The translations under genes were made by a program, and so were the position numbers. Under the pieces are notes generated by a model that was not told the origin of the DNA, made no database searches, and worked only from the letters and a program-made list of their open reading frames with translations. From Rhodamnia argentea (lineage: Eukaryota; Streptophyta; Magnoliopsida; Myrtales; Myrtaceae), in contig NC_063155.1 of NCBI RefSeq assembly GCF_020921035.1, positions 31,613,294 to 31,677,293 of the forward strand: a stretch of 64,000 bases of DNA, written 5' to 3'. Each line of letters begins with the position of its first letter. Position 1 is the first letter of the stretch. Below are positions 38,201 to 48,700 of the stretch, piece after piece.

Positions 38201-41200
38201 CAAGATCCCCATCTTGAAGTTCAAGCCTTTCATCGTCAACACAGGACACTAAAGCAGGATTGTCATTGCTGATAGATGCGATGATGCCTGTGTGTGGTTC
38301 CTCCCCATCAACATCGAAGACAGTAAATGCTGGGCCAAAATCACAGAACACAGAGCCAAAAAGACCTCTAACTTCAGCTTTAATGAAAGATATCGGAGGT
38401 TCATGCCTATGGCAATAATCATTGAAATCAATAGCGTTCTCCAGACTGATATCTGTAAATACAACCGCCTGCACCACAACATATGGTGATTAATGGATGC
38501 AAGAATCCCATAGAATCACAAACACAATTACCTTCAGAAAACACAAGTAACAATTCTTGATTTTGGTGTCCTTTTGTTGTTGCAGAGAGAGAGAGAGTAC
38601 TCAACCCATATTAAATTACTCCTGACACAGACAGGAATGTCAGGTTGTGTTTTACTTGGCAACAATCCCTTGGCAATGTTAGGTTTTGTTTTTCTTGTCA
38701 TCTGCTATCAATCCCTTGGCAATGTCAGGTTCCGTTTTACTTATTATCTGCTATCGGCAGCTTTCGGTATTAGATGGGATAAATGCCACTATAAGAGCAA
38801 ATAAAATTTGGAGGACTTTTCAGTAATCAACTGATATTTCAATTACCAATGTTGAATCTATATCACATATCATGCCAATTGTAGATAATTGCAGCGATGA
38901 CACACGAGATGTGCAAGGGAATAAGATATTTAAAAGACACCTTAAATCATATGGACATACTAAGATGAACCGAAAAAAGTTGACTCAGGGAACTCAACTT
39001 ATTTATTCGCAAGACAAGAAGAAGAATGGGAGTTAAGAATGCAAGCTCGTTCCGTGACAAGTAAGCAGAAGGGTACAATTGGCTTAAATCACCAATAGGT
39101 CAAACCCTCATCTCTGCAACTTCCAAAACCTTAACATGAGAGCGAAAAGTTACAGAAAATTGAACCATTCATACTAAAAACGAAAGGAAACTGTTGACAG
39201 CAAGTAATCCGATAGCTTCAGAAGGAGCAGCAGAATGTTCCGACAATTATTTGGTTAAAAGACAGCAGAGTTATGTTCTATTACTGTAATATTCATAGTT
39301 TAATAACTAGCTCATTAATCCTTCGATTGATCATCGTTTCTATTATGTTACAACAGAATACTGCGAAATGCCAATAGTGAGTGAAACCAAGGAAATTAGT
39401 AAATTCATCCTTTGATGAAAAAGAATAACTGATGTTACACAGAAGTTCCATATCATCCTCTATTAGGGAATAGCATAATATTCCGTTGAAAAGAGCAAGT
39501 AAAAACATTCTTATCTCAAAATCATTCCCTCCTGTGAGAGATTCATCAGAATCTTAACAACAAAAGCAGCTTGTTATCAGAGACTGCCAAATATTGTTGG
39601 TTGATTATGGTGATTAGTAGGGAACTTAATCTACTATACACTGAGAACTGCATCAGACTACTAGAAATAAACCCTTGGAACTTCATCGAGTTTATAGCTG
39701 AAAAAAAGAAAACCTTATTCGCACAAAAAGCTTCATTTTGTTGTCGTTGTTTTACAGCTTATATGATCCACACTAAAGGTAAATAAGCATGTTCATGTAG
39801 ATAAAGATACCAATGAGGTTGCATTACTATGATCTACACTGAACAGTTGCGAATGTTTTCACATAGTTCTGATAACTAATAATAATTAAGCCATGCCTCA
39901 GTCGGGTTTCTCGCCGCACATGTCATGCATCTTATTTCATTCTTCTTAACTCGTAGATAGGTATGAACAATATGAAAAAAAGTTGAACCGATAATTATAA
40001 GGCATACCTGAAAGTCAGAAAGTTGTTCCTTAGTCAACTCTGTTGTTATGGTATTAATGGCCACTGCATTGTTGAGCTCTTGCAATTTCTGAACAGAAGC
40101 AAGGGCCCTGTTTTTGCCAACATCATTCTCAGAGAAAATAAAATTGCTAGACATATCCCAGAGTTCCACTGTCCCCACATCATGTAGAGTCACAGACTTG
40201 ACACCAGCAAGAACAAGGTTTTTGGCTGCGAGAAATAGGTGGCATTTGAGAGCAGCAAAATTAGCTCCATTCATGACACTCAACATCCAGGCCCATCACC
40301 AGAACAGTCAAAAAAGAAGATGATGCTCATGACGGTTAATAAACAAATGTTTGAGGCACAATGTCAGTAATCTGGCAACAGGTAACAACTCACCTTCTTT
40401 GTCATTTCATTAGGTCAAACAAGAGTAGGTAACAGCTTGTGGATCCAAAACTGGCACTCAACACCAGATTCTTGTTGTACAGATCAACATACAGAGAAAA
40501 AGATCGTTTCATGCATTGGCACTGGAATAATTACAAAGTAATTATAACGCTTAAAGGAAGGCCAATTGGCGCTACACAATAGTGGAAGAATAACTCCATC
40601 CTAGTGTACAGCTGCAACATCTACTCTTTCTAATTTCCTTGGTTTATTTATATGTTTGTGAGCTCTGTTCTGTGAGTTTGTTTGGTGAGGGTGAGGGTGT
40701 TGGGGGTTCAACCATTAACATCAGGCTAAACTAAAGTAACATCACTTTGGGAAGATAGATTCATAGGCAGCATAGTCCAAGTTCTCCACTAGATCCACTG
40801 ATCTCGTCCCAACAGTAGAGTAATCCAGATGAAACAATAAGGTCAGATGAACAAGAAACAATCGATTCAAGTCACAGCCAAAATCTTCTAAAAGTAGAGA
40901 AGGAAATCCCCGATCAACAACACAACTTCGAAACGCACGTACCAATCTCAGCGCCGAGGCCTTGCATCCCCGACACAAGAACGTTGGAAGCAAACAGCCG
41001 TCGCATCGTCTCACGGCCGTACACCGCGAGCTGTCTGCTGTGGAGATCCTCATCGATGTCCGTCGAATTCAAGTCGCCCAAAGCCATGATCGATGATCCA
41101 GTCACGCCGCTGCTATCGCAATCGCTGCTGTTGCTACTCTGGATAGCGATGTTGGAGTTATCGCTGGTGTTGGCGGCGGTGAGCACGACAGATCCGAAAC

Positions 41201-41297
41201 GGCCGATCCGAGGCTTTTTGTGAAAAGATGCACTCGCAGCGCTGTTGTCTTCTTCTTCTAGAACCACTCCTTCACCAGTTCTCTTTCTAGGAAGCAT
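35259..41297 (-). CDS. UBA1: Ubiquitin-activating enzyme E1 (UBA1 type)
   Basis: Six coding exons: 41297-40943, 40225-40008, 38468-37674, 37350-36482, 36394-35962, 35855-35259; 3267 nt, 1088 aa, all GT-AG. The Ser/Asn-rich N-terminus differs from known E1s but begins MLPRKR, which I recall from poplar. The first adenylation half carries [19 protein letters not shown] and [22 protein letters not shown]; the active one has [13 protein letters not shown] (about 506-518) with NLSRQFLFR. The catalytic cysteine is near residue 664 in [12 protein letters not shown], and the C-terminal ubiquitin-fold domain ends the protein. It uses ATP to form ubiquitin adenylate, then the Cys thioester, and passes it to E2s, in cytosol and nucleus. 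Start choice: a splice acceptor lies 14 bases before this ATG; an alternative in-frame ATG at 41336 would be in the intron. Confidence 0.96.
38625..38760. repeat. Short imperfect direct repeats in E1 intron 2
   Basis: The words caatcccttggcaatgt and aggtt(t/c)(c/t)gttttact recur two to three times between 38633 and 38760 in the 1.5-kb intron at 38469-40007. It looks like a local tandem duplication. Confidence 0.6.
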
Positions 41298-41820
41298 ATA
41301 GGAAAGTAACCTGCCGACACAGCCATGAACACCCATTACCACAGCAAAACAGCACGAATCGCACAACATAGGGCAAAACTACGTCTCCTAGCTTCGCAAA
41401 AACAGCTCAAGCAAAGATCGGAGCCCCAAAACCACATCATCTAAACCATGACGACGACGACGAACACCAGACGTACACGTAATTCCGATCTCACCGAAGA
41501 AGCAAAGTATAAGCTAAAACCTCAACAGGTCAAGAAAAGGAACGCACCGATTAGGACCGGCTGGGAAGAATGGAATCCGTGAGAAATGGGGAAGGGAAGG
41601 AGTCGGCGAGGGTTTCGTGCGGGAGGGGTTTCGATGGCGCCTGCAGTTGTGGGAAGACTGCCGTGTGCGGTTGGCTTCATATAAAGACGAGGGACGCAGG
41701 TAGGAAGGGAAGGGGGGGTGGGGGTGGATTTACGAGATTGGGGTCGCTAGGGTTTTGAGCGGAGAGGACAGGTGCGGAGCAGCGGGGGTCGGCTTCGGCA
41801 CCATCTCTCTCTCTCTCTCT
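41298..41820 (-). promoter_or_regulatory. E1 5' leader with 5'UTR intron and CT/GA repeat
   Basis: On the minus strand an acceptor (gtcggcag) ends an intron at 41311, and a donor (TCG|gtgcgt) starts it at 41547. So a 237-bp intron probably sits in the 5'UTR. Upstream, a CT repeat at 41803-41820 marks the likely core promoter. 5'UTR introns are common in plant ubiquitin-pathway genes. Confidence 0.55.
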
Positions 41821-42784
41821 TGTGGAGCAGCAAGAGAGAGAAAAAGGGCAAAAAAAAAGGAAGGAGACACAGTTTCGGTGTTGTGCAGAGTGCGAGAAGA
41901 AATGAGGGTTTCACTGAGAAGTCATCTCGTTGTTGGGTAGGGTGGGCCCCCCGGCGCCCCGAGAAAAAGTTTATTTTGTGGAGGAGGGAGAATTCATTCA
42001 CCCGGTCTGAAATTTTTCTTTTTTATTTTTATTTTCACCGAACGAAATTAGTCTACCTAAATCGAATGACGAGACTCATTTGTTATATTGTTCTCAACAT
42101 ATATATTCAATTAGTTCCGTTGCTTTTCCATGCTAGAAATCTTATAAAACCACAAATCGACGTCACAAACTATCAACTGCCCAATCAAATTGACCGTCCT
42201 TTTAAGATTAACTTATCTTTATACGACAACGGCGTCCCAATTTAAATTTATGACTAATCTTTATGAAAGGTAAACAACCTTAATTTTAGCTTGTTGATAA
42301 TGCTTATTATTTATTATAACGACAAAACTATAATAAATTGAGTGCAAGGACTTGTTCGTGTAGCGGAGAATGGATTAATCTTAAGAATGCATCTCAACTT
42401 TTTAAAATCTAGTTGTTTAGAAAATTTCGTCGGGTTGTATTATCATATATTAAATTAATGGGCAACATCTACTTAATTTGTTTGGAATGAAAATGGGAAA
42501 AACCATGCTTAAAATCTAATCGTTGAATAGCACAAGGAAAATGATTAAGGAGTGTTTCCAAGCATTGGTAATCATATTTAATAAAATACGTTATTAGCTT
42601 CAAAGGATAAATAACCCGTATAGGGATTTCTAATGAGTGCCAAAAGGATCTTTGTTAGCAATAGAAACGGGCCCCAAAAGTAGACTCCAACGTGACTTCT
42701 CTATAAGATGGGTACCTAGCCTTTTATATAACTTTTCTTTCCGTGACTAGTGGGTGGTACCTATAAGTGCAACTAGTAATTTTT

Positions 42785-43100
42785 TGGAAAATTTTCAAAT
42801 AAAGATTTAAAGTTGCATCAAATAAAGGCCTAGAGTAGAACTTATTTCAAATAAGAATATAAAGTGCTTTTATTATTTTAAAAAAGAATCTAACTAAAAA
42901 CATTATAGTTAATATTTTTTTTTTTTTCTTTCTTTTTTTTTCTTTTTTTTTTTCCTTCCTTCTCATAAATGGCCGGTCTCAAGCAATGGCCGACCACCCG
43001 GGAAGGCTAGGCGAGGCCGATGAGGGCCTCGCCGACCTCGTCGGGGCGAGCCAAGGGCTTCCCTATGTGGCCTCGCCCAACTCTCACTAGTGGTTCGCCA
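42785..43100. repeat. Left half of a MULE-like MITE related to the 8537 element
   Basis: Starts ggaaaattttcaaataaag, like the end of the 8537 MITE, and shares 'atttcaaataag' and 'aaagtgctttattatt' words. A long pyrimidine tract (42909-42960) and a GC-rich core (about 42969-43100) follow. The expected right terminus is absent, so the copy is truncated. Confidence 0.6.
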
Positions 43101-43285
43101 TCGCTTGTATTTCTATAGAAAGTTCAATGCATCTAAATCCGACCCAAAAAAAAAAAAGGGTAGGTATCTAACAAATATCCTATTCTCATGAAGCACATAC
43201 CTGATATTTAAAATTCACTTTCTTTCTCTTTTTTTTTTTTTACTAAAGACTAACTCGGATCCATCTCCTATTTACATGTATCTAA

Positions 43286-43600
43286 GGCTCCGTTAGTTTC
43301 CCAAAAAATAAGGTGTTTCTGAAAAATATTTTTTAGAAAGTTATTTTTCAGGAAAATAATAATATTTTTCGATATTCAGCTCAAACCCGAAAATGACTAG
43401 GAAAATATTTTCTTTCATGTGCTCCTTTTAATAAATTTCATTTTTTTATTTTTTTTTCTCTTCCTCTTTTGAAGAGTAAATCATTTTTCCCACATTTGAA
43501 TGTCTTTTTTTGTGAGAGGAAAATATTTTTATTGACTTGTTTATTTTCCGTGAGAAAAAATATTTTCATGAAAGTTATTTTTCACGAATCGATCGGAGTC
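43286..43600. mobile_element. Tourist-like MITE (PIF/Harbinger), TAA duplication
   Basis: 315 bp with TAA on both sides (43283-43285, 43601-43603). The ends are ggctccgtta and, reverse-complemented, gactccgatc. AT-rich interior with 'gaaaatattttc' inverted words. No coding capacity. Confidence 0.65.
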
Positions 43601-43698
43601 TAAATAGTCAGTTAAAGAATCTCCTACTTTAAAGGAGCACAAATACCACATTTGAAGTTTATATTTACGTGAAGAGTGGCATATATAAAAACCTTCCC

Positions 43699-43938
43699 GA
43701 GCGGGGGAGGGGCGTGGGGTGAGAACGCTTGAGAAGGGAGCATGGTTTTACAACCTGCACACATCACATAATGCAAACAGTATGACTTGTATATTAGAAT
43801 ACGATAGGATAAAACCAAACGAGAGGGAGGGGAGTGGGGTGGGAAGCTTGAGGAGGGAGCATGGTTTTACAACCTACACATATCACACAATGCAAACAGT
43901 ATGACTTGTATATTAGAATAGGATAGGATAAAATCGGA
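43699..43938. repeat. Tandem duplication of a ~120-bp unit
   Basis: Two units, 43699-43819 and 43820-43938, share most of their sequence, including the GC-rich lead (gaggggagtggggtg) and 'atggttttacaacct'. It is a two-copy tandem repeat with about ten differences. Confidence 0.9.
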
Positions 43939-44114
43939 CGGAAAAAAAATATATATTTATGTTCTCTTCCTAAAAAGTAAAAACTAACTAGGATTTGTCT
44001 CCTGTTTAGCACCCAAATAAAGTGTAAAGGATCTAGTGTGCCACAATTCAATTGCATACTATTAATGAGATTTTTATAATATTAAGTTACCCTCAATTTA
44101 TGTGTATTTAGTAA

Positions 44115-44801
44115 GGCCCTGTTTGGTTCAGTATTAGAAATGAGTATTGGGACTCTAAAGTTCCTTTGCCAAAATGTAAATAATGTTTGGCTTACTTTGG
44201 GGAGATGCAATTGTATCTCAAATGCTCTCCAAAGTCCTTTAGCCCAAAGTAAAAGACTTTTACGAAATGTAACTATTTTTTTTTTTAAATTTGTCACATT
44301 AGCTTGCCGCCACCCACCGCCCATCGCCACCCGCCACGGCCCACCGTCCACCGCCACCTATTGCCGCCGACCGCCGCAAATTGCCATCCATTGCCCGTCA
44401 CCGCCAACAACCGCCGATTGCCGCCACCTGCCTACCGTCGCTCGCCACCGCCACCATCAATCGCCTTCGCTCGCCACAGCTACCCACCATCGATTGCGGC
44501 CGCTCGTCAGCTGTCGCTCGCCGCAGCGGCCCATTGCCCACCATCGATCGCTGCTAACCGTCGTCCACCGCCATCACCAATTGCTACCACCACCGCCGAC
44601 CACTGTTTTTTTTTTTCAAAAGATAAAAATACTTTACAAAGTTCATTTTTTACCAAACAATATTTACGTTAAAGTTGTTTTTCAATATGTTTTTAAAATA
44701 TACTTTACCAAACACTAATTGCATTTTGGAAAATGCTTTTAGCCTAAAGGTATTTGTATTTTCTCAAAGTCTCTTAGCCAAATGTTGAACCAAACAGGCC
44801 T
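44115..44801. mobile_element. Tourist-like element with a CCGCCAYC-rich core
   Basis: 687 bp flanked by TAA (44112-44114, 44802-44804). The ends are ggccctgtttggttca and, reverse-complemented, aggcctgtttggttca. The terminus and TAA duplication are typical of Tourist (PIF/Harbinger). Positions about 44305-44605 are a GC-rich run of degenerate 'ccgccacc' units between poly-T tracts. Frames through it are low-complexity and not a gene. Confidence 0.8.
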
Positions 44802-45702
44802 TAAGTTTTACTAAACTAACATTGAAAAAAGCAAATTTCATCTATCTCTTTAGGTCATCACAAAGTAGAGCCAATGAATTGGGGTTTTGAAATTGAAAGG
44901 AATAACATTAGACTTTCGTTAGTGAATAATTTGAAAATATTTTTCACAAAACAATCGTTTGTATTGCTTATAAAAATAATATAAAAATGATTGAATGAAG
45001 AATATTTTTATTGTCTACAAAAAAAGTCTATACATAAATCATTATCGATAACGAAAATATTTTTTATTTACTAATCATTTTAAGTGATATAAGTGATTAT
45101 TTTTATAAAAATTTAAATTATTTAATTTTCACGTAATAAAGGAGATCGTGTAATTTTTTTAATTACTTTGGAAAGATAAAATTACCATGCGATAGAAAAA
45201 TTGTCGGAGGAAACGGACAATTTTGCTCAACAGTGGGAAAAGAAAGAAAAGAAAGAAGCTCAAAACCATGCCCGGCCTTCAAAATTTCTCAAATTCTTCC
45301 CATACAATACGGACTGGATCCGATTCAGAGCCATCTCCATTCGGCGGGCCGGAATCCGATCGCCGAGGAAACAGCCAGCCCTCCAGTTCGATACTTATTC
45401 AGTGGCCATCGATTCTCGTTCACCGAAGCATATGTTGCAATCTCCACGAGAATTTCATCAGCTCTGTCTCGATTTCGAAGGGCTTATCTCACCGAATCCA
45501 GCGAAGTGGTTCAGTTTTCCGTCCTTCGAGGGAGGCGTAGGAATCGCGTCGGAGACGGATGTTTGGGCGTCATTTCGGATCGCACTGCTGATTGAGAAGG
45601 CGTGGGTTTTTTCTATCTCACCTGTAAGCTGGACTGAATTTAGCTATTGCAGATCAGTACTGGTGATGTCGGTGTAAGAGCTTCAAATTCAGCCCAACTC
45701 AC

Positions 45703-48700
45703 ATGGCATCGACTAGCAGAAACGAGTCCGATGGAGACAACGAGCCGCAGGAAGAGGAGGTACGTTCGTGACGTGATCATTCTCAATGCTTCAGTGTGAG
45801 GTTTTAGAACTTCTGTTACGGCGCACCTCGTCGTCTTTCATACCGCGTTAGTCTGAATTTGCTGAATAATAGGCCATTGCGTTCCGTGACAGTTCGCGGC
45901 TATACGATAGTTTGTATTGCTTCCATGCTCGTCGCCCCTGCATGGTTAAGCAAGTTCACGCTGTATTAATGTAATCAGAACTCAAAATGCTGTTGCTATC
46001 GATGATTGCTTGGAGATGCCGGTTGTCCCCATGGTTCTGTTAGTGTTGAATTCAGGAGAGTCAAGACAAACTGGCAGTCCAAGTTTATAATGGCACAAAC
46101 TAACAGAATAACTGTAGAATTTTTCTTTTTGCTAGGTTGTTTTAAATCACTAAAGCGTTTTGTGACAGTTTTATAGAGAGTATGTCAGTAGCAATGAATG
46201 GATTCTTAACTATTTATGTCTGTTTCCCATGCAGTTTGAACGGTTTGATGATTTCACTCTGGCTTCTTCATGGGAGAGGTACTTCATACTGAAGATGCGG
46301 TCTATTGGTGCCAGTGGACCAGGTTACTTTGACATATTACCAAAATCCAAATGACTGATCTGGTGAATTTTGATTCTCTCTAGATTTATATCCGACATTG
46401 AGGCTGTTTGTCGACAATGGATGGCTGATGGTCCAAAAAACTTGTTGGTATGTGCACTCTAAATATAACCTATCTTTGCACAGGCAGACTTTGATATCGA
46501 GCCCATTTGTATTCAAAGATACTGAACTTTTATTTCAAAAGCAGAGTCTACTCTTTTGGTTACAAAATTAAGTTTCATTCTTTCGTTCGGTTGTGATTGA
46601 ATAGCTACGTGGATGCCTATTGTTTCAAAATACAGTTTTACATTTCTTCCTATTAAACTTCCAAAATTATTCTAGAGGCATTGAAAAGAAAGATTCTGGT
46701 ACTTTCTGTATTTCACATTTTTAAGATCGTTCTTATATGGTACCCTAATTTCTTAAGTGGCTTCGAGGGAACCTTCAACGATATCAACTCCATCAATTTT
46801 TTATTGTGTTTTGTTAATTCCAGCTGTATGCATTGTTAGTTGCTGAACATTGTTGAAACTGGCTATTGGAATATATTCCAGTTGTTATACTTGTGGCGCT
46901 TTCTACTAATGGACTAAGTCACCGAAGCAATTGTTTCTTGTTGCTTAGACTGGGGCACTCTTAAGACTTAGTTTTAGCTTATGTAGCTTATGTTAACCCT
47001 CTGAGCTCTAAGTGATGCTCTATTTGAAAGTCGTTAATCATTGCATTTTGGGTTAAGCTCTATTATAGTTCAAACTGATTCTTAACACAATTAACAATCA
47101 GTTGGGATCACAAATAATCTGGCTGAACAGGCGTATGAGGATTTTTTGAATGGTTTAAGGTTATTTGTCACTTCATATATCGATTTTGTCTCCACTTAAA
47201 TATATGCTGTGACAAAGAATACTTTGCGTTAGAGGTAGTGATTTTCTAAACATTAATATCTTTAGCTTCTATTCACATGTTGGGATTAGATAACTTTTGC
47301 GAGTTTTGTGTAGCTTCGCCGAGAGAATGCAATCTGATTTGTTGTTATATAGAAAAAAGGTGCAGTTCACTTGGGTCCATCTATGAACTTGTATAAAGTG
47401 AAGTCAGAGCTGAAGCATGCATTGAAAAGCTATTGCATGGAGTACCACTTTGAATCCAACAGTGATGGTAATTCAGTCTCTTTAATTGATTCAATGACTG
47501 GATGTTAATATGAATCCATCTTTATAATATCCTCGTAATGCAGGAAAAATAGCGGACTGGGATTGGTCTCTTCACGATCTGCAACTTTGTTTTGGTGTCA
47601 AAGACTTTTTGGTATTGTCATAGATCTTGCTGGAAAAATTATAACTATGCAGCTTATGCTTATGTTACATTGCTTGGATTATCAGGTCATTGCTCCTCAA
47701 AGTGCTAGCGGTGTCATTCTTGATGCTCCAGAGTCTAGTAAGCTTTTGAGTGCAGTTGCAATTGCTTTATCAAATTGCTCAAGGTGCGGATTCTTGATGA
47801 AGCCTTAAGTATAAAAATACTAAGAAGCTCATTTGATTTCATTGTAAAGTTGTCCTAGAGCACACTTTTGTGATGTGGTATCAATTGGAAAAATGCGTAG
47901 TAAGTCTTAAACCTTGTGTAGAAATTCAATCAAGGCCTAAACCTTTCAGTTGGTTCAATCAAGTCCTAAACCTTTTTCAAAAGCGCAATCAAGTCCTTTC
48001 AATGAATAGTGTCTAAATTTACCTACGCGTGACTTAAAAATTGCCTATGTGGCGTCCTTCATTGTAATTTTTAACATACGTTTTGTGACTTAGTTACATT
48101 TTTGAATAAAAGTTCAGGACTTAATAGACAATTTAAATGTTTAGAACTCAGTCACATCTTTTGGTGAAGGTTTAGGACTTTATTTGATCAATTGAAAATT
48201 TTAGGTCTCTATTGGATTTTATGCATAATGTTGAGAACTTGTAGTGCAATTTTCTCTGGCACCAATTTATAAGATTTGCTTATCTCCTCAAACAATAATC
48301 CCTTCACAATTTGACTGATGCTTATGCACTTATGACTCATTCACATTGCATCTTACTTGGTGATGCTCATTTCTCCTTCTTTGACTTCCCAATTGAGTAA
48401 GTAGACACTTTATAAATCTTTCCGGCATCGGTAATGCAGTATGTGGCCAGCCTTTGTTCCTGTGCACGATCCTTCAAAGAAATCATATATTGGAATCCAA
48501 AGTATGGGAACAATTTTCACCAGAAGATTTGAGGCTGATCATATCAGCAGTCAGGTTCCTGTGAAACTGATGCATTTGGAAGGATTGTTTGAATTATTTG
48601 TTTCTAAATTTGTAAGTCTCCTTTTCAATCAGATAGTAAGTCTCTATTAATTCAATGTTGCTTACATTGGGCCCTTTGTTGCTACTCTAAATTATTTCAG

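Larger units (their letters stand above)
41821..45702. other. Divergent intergenic region rich in MITEs
   Basis: Spacer between the E1 (-) and Rab3GAP (+) genes. It contains a half MULE-like MITE (42785), a Tourist-like MITE (43286), a tandem duplication (43699) and a larger Tourist-like element (44115). The last 500 bases are the Rab3GAP promoter and 5'UTR. No other gene is supported. Confidence 0.65.

Noticed and set aside
44140-44718. 192-aa frame inside the Tourist-like element
   Set aside because: It runs through the ccgccacc-rich core and is low-complexity His/Pro/Ser; not a gene.
45201-45677. 158-aa open frame with two overlapping frames just before the Rab3GAP start
   Set aside because: No family resemblance and several frames open at once; it is more likely 5'UTR/promoter. 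The next ATG at 45703 starts the Rab3GAP exon.
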